This document shows positions 32,962 through 35,355 of a DNA stretch of 35,355 nt, one piece after another (positions within the stretch are counted from its first letter, which is position 1; each line of letters opens with the position of its first letter). The stretch is from positions 1 through 35,355 of the forward strand of contig JAADIS010000026.1 in the NCBI GenBank assembly GCA_013151215.1, in the 5' to 3' direction. The notes beneath the pieces were generated by a model. That model saw only the letters and a program-made list of their open reading frames with translations, searched no databases and had not been told where the DNA came from. The stretch comes from Chlorobiota bacterium. GTDB lineage: Bacteria > Bacteroidota > Bacteroidia > Bacteroidales > F082. The translations under genes were made by a program, and so were the position numbers.

Positions 32962-34884
32962 CTAACGCTTAACTTCGACTTTTGCGCCATCGATAATTTC
33001 CTCAACAACACCGGGATCCAGAAGAGTAGAGGTGTCGCCAAGGTTAGAGGCATCGCCTTCTCCAATCTTGCGCAGGATGCGACGCATGATCTTACCAGAA
33101 CGGGTTTTTGGCAAACCGCTGACTATCTGGATTTGATCAGGCTTGGCGATTGGCCCTATATACTTAGTTACGGTCGCGCGTATCTCTGCCTCAATTGTTT
33201 CCAGTTCATTATCCGAAAGCGCATCACAAATTACATAAGCATAAATCCCTGCACCTTTGATCGGGTGCGGGTAACCGACAACAGCTGATTCGTTAACCTT
33301 CGGATGTTGGTTGATGGCATCTTCAACCTCGGCAGTCCCTATGCGGTGGCCTGATACGTTAATTACGTCGTCAACACGGCCAATAATGCGGTAATATCCC
33401 TCTTCGTCGCGCTTGGCGCCATCACCGGTGAAATATAGTCCCGGATAGTTAGCGAAATATGTTTGATAGCATCTGTCGTGATCACCATAAGTTGTGCGGA
33501 TCATGCCCGGCCATGGAAATTTGATACATAGGATGCCTTCAACGCTATTTCCTTTCAGCTCTTTACCTTCATGGTCAACTAAAACAGGTTGAATGCCCGG
33601 TAGCGGCAGGGTTGCGAGCGATGGTTTTGTAGGGGTTATCCCGGCCAGGGGCGTAATCATAATGCCACCGGTCTCGGTTTGCCACCAGGTGTCAACAATT
33701 GGGCAACGACCCTTCCCTACTAAATCGTGATACCAGCGCCATGCCTCCTCGTTTATTGGCTCACCAACTGTTCCCAGCACTTTTAACGAGCTTAAGTCGT
33801 GTTTTGTAACATGCTCGTCGCCTTGGGCCACCAGGGCGCGTATGGCGGTTGGCGCGGTATAAAACTGGTTGATTTTATATTTATCTACAATTTCCCAGAA
33901 CCTGCCGGCATCGGGCCATGTTGGGACGCCCTCGAACATTACCGAGGTAGCACCGGTCAGGAGAGGCCCGTAAACAATATATGAATGGCCTGTTACCCAA
34001 CCGATATCGGCCGTACACCACCATATATCACCATCGCTATACTGGAACACATTTTTAAACGTATATTCGGCATAAACCATATAACCGGCAATTGAATGAA
34101 CAACTCCTTTTGGTTTCCCGGTCGAACCGGAAGTATAAAGGACAAATAAAGGGTCCTCAGAATCCATTACTTCTGCAACATTCCCTGTATCAACACCTTT
34201 AACAACATCACTCCACCAGATATCCCTTCCCGGAATCATATTGACCTCTTCACCGGTACGTCTTAAGACGATGGCGTTATCAACAGACGGACATTTTTCG
34301 AGCGCCTCGTCAACAATTTTTTTCAACGGAATGGTTTTGGTGCCGCGATAACCGCCATCGGAGGTGATTATGAGGTTACATGTCGCATCGTTGATCCTGT
34401 CGGCGAGTGCCGTGGCCGAAAAACCCGCAAAGACTATGGAGTGGATCGCACCGATGCGGGCACAGGCCAACATGGCTATCGCGAGCTCGGGAACCATGGG
34501 CAAATAAATCGCGACCCTGTCGCCTTTCTTGATTCCCATATTCAGCATCGCATTGGAAAACTGCTTTACCTTGTCGAAAAGCTCGCCATAAGTAAGCCTC
34601 ATTTCTTTTTCTTTAGGGTCGTTGGGTTCCCAGATGATGGCAACCTGATCTTTTCGCATATACATATTGCGCTCGAAGATGTTCTCGGTAATATTCAATT
34701 TGCCGTTTACGAACCAGTTCACGTCAGGAGCAGCGGGGCCATCGAAATTCCAATCCAGGACATTGTCCCATTTTTTTCGCCAGAAATGTGTTTCTGCTAT
34801 GCCCTCCCAAAATTTCTCCGGGTTGGCAACACTTTCTTGATACTTCTGCAGATACTCTGCTAAACTATTAATCTTATTTGTCAT
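32962..34884 (-). CDS. acs: Acetyl-CoA synthetase, AMP-forming
   Basis: This 640-residue adenylate-forming enzyme makes acetyl-CoA from acetate, ATP and CoA. The P-loop-like motif YTSGSTGKPKGVVH is at residues 250-263. The acetate-pocket region and DTWWQTETGGIMITP, LYFTGDGAKRDEEGYY and GRVDDVINVSGHRIGTAEVE are all present. The C-terminal LPKTRSGKIMRRILRKI carries Lys598, the catalytic lysine that Pat-type acetyltransferases block and CobB-type sirtuins free in other bacteria; both kinds of enzyme are encoded 4-9 kb away here. An outer-membrane barrel gene lies 39 bases upstream and the transporter satP 50 bases downstream, all on one strand. Confidence 0.97.
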   Translation of the reverse strand: MTNKINSLAEYLQKYQESVANPEKFWEGIAETHFWRKKWDNVLDWNFDGPAAPDVNWFVNGKLNITENIFERNMYMRKDQVAIIWEPNDPKEKEMRLTYGELFDKVKQFSNAMLNMGIKKGDRVAIYLPMVPELAIAMLACARIGAIHSIVFAGFSATALADRINDATCNLIITSDGGYRGTKTIPLKKIVDEALEKCPSVDNAIVLRRTGEEVNMIPGRDIWWSDVVKGVDTGNVAEVMDSEDPLFVLYTSGSTGKPKGVVHSIAGYMVYAEYTFKNVFQYSDGDIWWCTADIGWVTGHSYIVYGPLLTGATSVMFEGVPTWPDAGRFWEIVDKYKINQFYTAPTAIRALVAQGDEHVTKHDLSSLKVLGTVGEPINEEAWRWYHDLVGKGRCPIVDTWWQTETGGIMITPLAGITPTKPSLATLPLPGIQPVLVDHEGKELKGNSVEGILCIKFPWPGMIRTTYGDHDRCYQTYFANYPGLYFTGDGAKRDEEGYYRIIGRVDDVINVSGHRIGTAEVEDAINQHPKVNESAVVGYPHPIKGAGIYAYVICDALSDNELETIEAEIRATVTKYIGPIAKPDQIQIVSGLPKTRSGKIMRRILRKIGEGDASNLGDTSTLLDPGVVEEIIDGAKVEVKR

Positions 34885-34923
34885 AATGAATTATTTATAT
34901 TTGAAGAATTATTAATTGTTATT

Positions 34924-35355
34924 TTAAAAGAAATAATAGAACCCGACCAGGGCTCTTAAGTTAGCAACTGTTTTAGAGCCGGTTACCTTGTCATATTTAT
35001 CGATGTCGAAATCCCCGCGCCTAGCATAAGCCACTGCGGTATATTCCAGTTCAGGGGCAATACGGAATTTGTTCATATTCCATATCAGACGGCCGGAGAC
35101 CCTATACACGAAATCGATGTCGCTGCCGCGAGCATATATAGGGCCAACAATTTCGTTTGCGCTCCCAAGGTTTTTGGTATAACCGGCAAATAAGCCCCAG
35201 GCCAGTTTTTTGTTGTTGGTGTTAAAATCTATCCAGTAAGATGAATTGCGGATGCTCGAATACTCAACAAAATTCTTTGAGGGGTCGGTAACGCCTGTAA
35301 CAGCATAGCCGCCAAGCATTATATAATTATATGCATCGCCGCCGTAAAACCCGTA
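34924..35355 (-). CDS. Outer-membrane beta-barrel (porin-like) protein, C-terminal part
   Basis: About 143 residues are visible; the 5' end lies beyond the window. The frame is open to the edge (YGFYGGDAYNYIMLGGYAVTG before the first in-frame Met). Alternating aromatic/polar strands (KLAWGLFAGYTKNLG, IDFVYRVSGRLIWNMN, FRIAPELEYTAVAYA) and a final ALVGFYYFF ending in Phe are typical of an outer-membrane barrel with a BAM insertion signal. It is upstream of acs by 39 bases, so it may supply acetate or another small carboxylate across the outer membrane; this is inferred from the operon only. It could also be a non-porin surface barrel. Confidence 0.75.
   Translation of the reverse strand, partial: YGFYGGDAYNYIMLGGYAVTGVTDPSKNFVEYSSIRNSSYWIDFNTNNKKLAWGLFAGYTKNLGSANEIVGPIYARGSDIDFVYRVSGRLIWNMNKFRIAPELEYTAVAYARRGDFDIDKYDKVTGSKTVANLRALVGFYYFF

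Overview
The window looks like a chromosomal segment from a member of the Bacteroidota, probably Bacteroidales/Marinilabiliales-like. The reasons are a type IX secretion plug protein (DUF5103), LruC and GIN (DUF2807) domain proteins, an ECF sigma/anti-sigma trio, Bacteroidota-style -7 boxes of the form TAnnTTTG, and few recognisable Shine-Dalgarno sites. I saw no tRNA, rRNA, CRISPR array, transposase or phage genes. This assignment is from gene content only.

Layout. 1-4153 (-): a giant secreted Asp-box propeller / beta-helix protein whose end lies outside the window and whose start codon and signal peptide are separated by a 7-base homopolymer in the wrong frame. 4276-7728 (+): the T9SS plug protein and an LruC/DUF4114 lipoprotein, closed by a clear terminator. 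7852-11962 (-): an FtsX/MacB-type permease, uracil phosphoribosyltransferase and a large TPR protein. 12050-16749 (+): a tight hisS-hutH-lepA run. 16903-20231 (+): ECF sigma factor, membrane protein with a duplicated anti-sigma-like domain, and a GIN-domain/beta-barrel protein. 20392-22380 (+): aspartate kinase and a short SSB. 22388-22637: a 95-bp tandem repeat. 22642-28445 (-): acetate kinase, a divergent 3-hydroxyacyl-CoA dehydrogenase, a sirtuin, and an 893-residue ADP-forming acyl-CoA synthetase fused to a GNAT acetyltransferase. 28450-30812: an AT-rich accessory patch with two frameshifted genes and palindromic repeats. 30813-35355 (-): a lipoprotein metallocarboxypeptidase, a SatP-type acetate transporter, AMP-forming acetyl-CoA synthetase and the end of an outer-membrane beta-barrel.

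How the genes work together. The right half is mostly an acetate/acetyl-CoA neighbourhood. It carries uptake (barrel, SatP), activation (Acs; AckA; ADP-forming synthetase), an acyl-CoA dehydrogenase, and both halves of the known reversible lysine-acetylation switch that controls Acs (Pat-like GNAT and CobB-like sirtuin). Unlike the classical Pat enzyme, where the synthetase half is considered inactive, the synthetase half here keeps its phospho-histidine, so the protein may both make ATP from acetyl-CoA and acetylate proteins. The left end concerns the cell surface (T9SS). The middle is housekeeping plus one envelope-type sigma regulon.

The best candidates for something new are the acetate/acetylation cluster with its bifunctional enzyme, the metallocarboxypeptidase lacking the usual carboxylate-binding Asn-Arg, the possible phase-variable tract in the giant surface protein, and the decaying AT-rich island.
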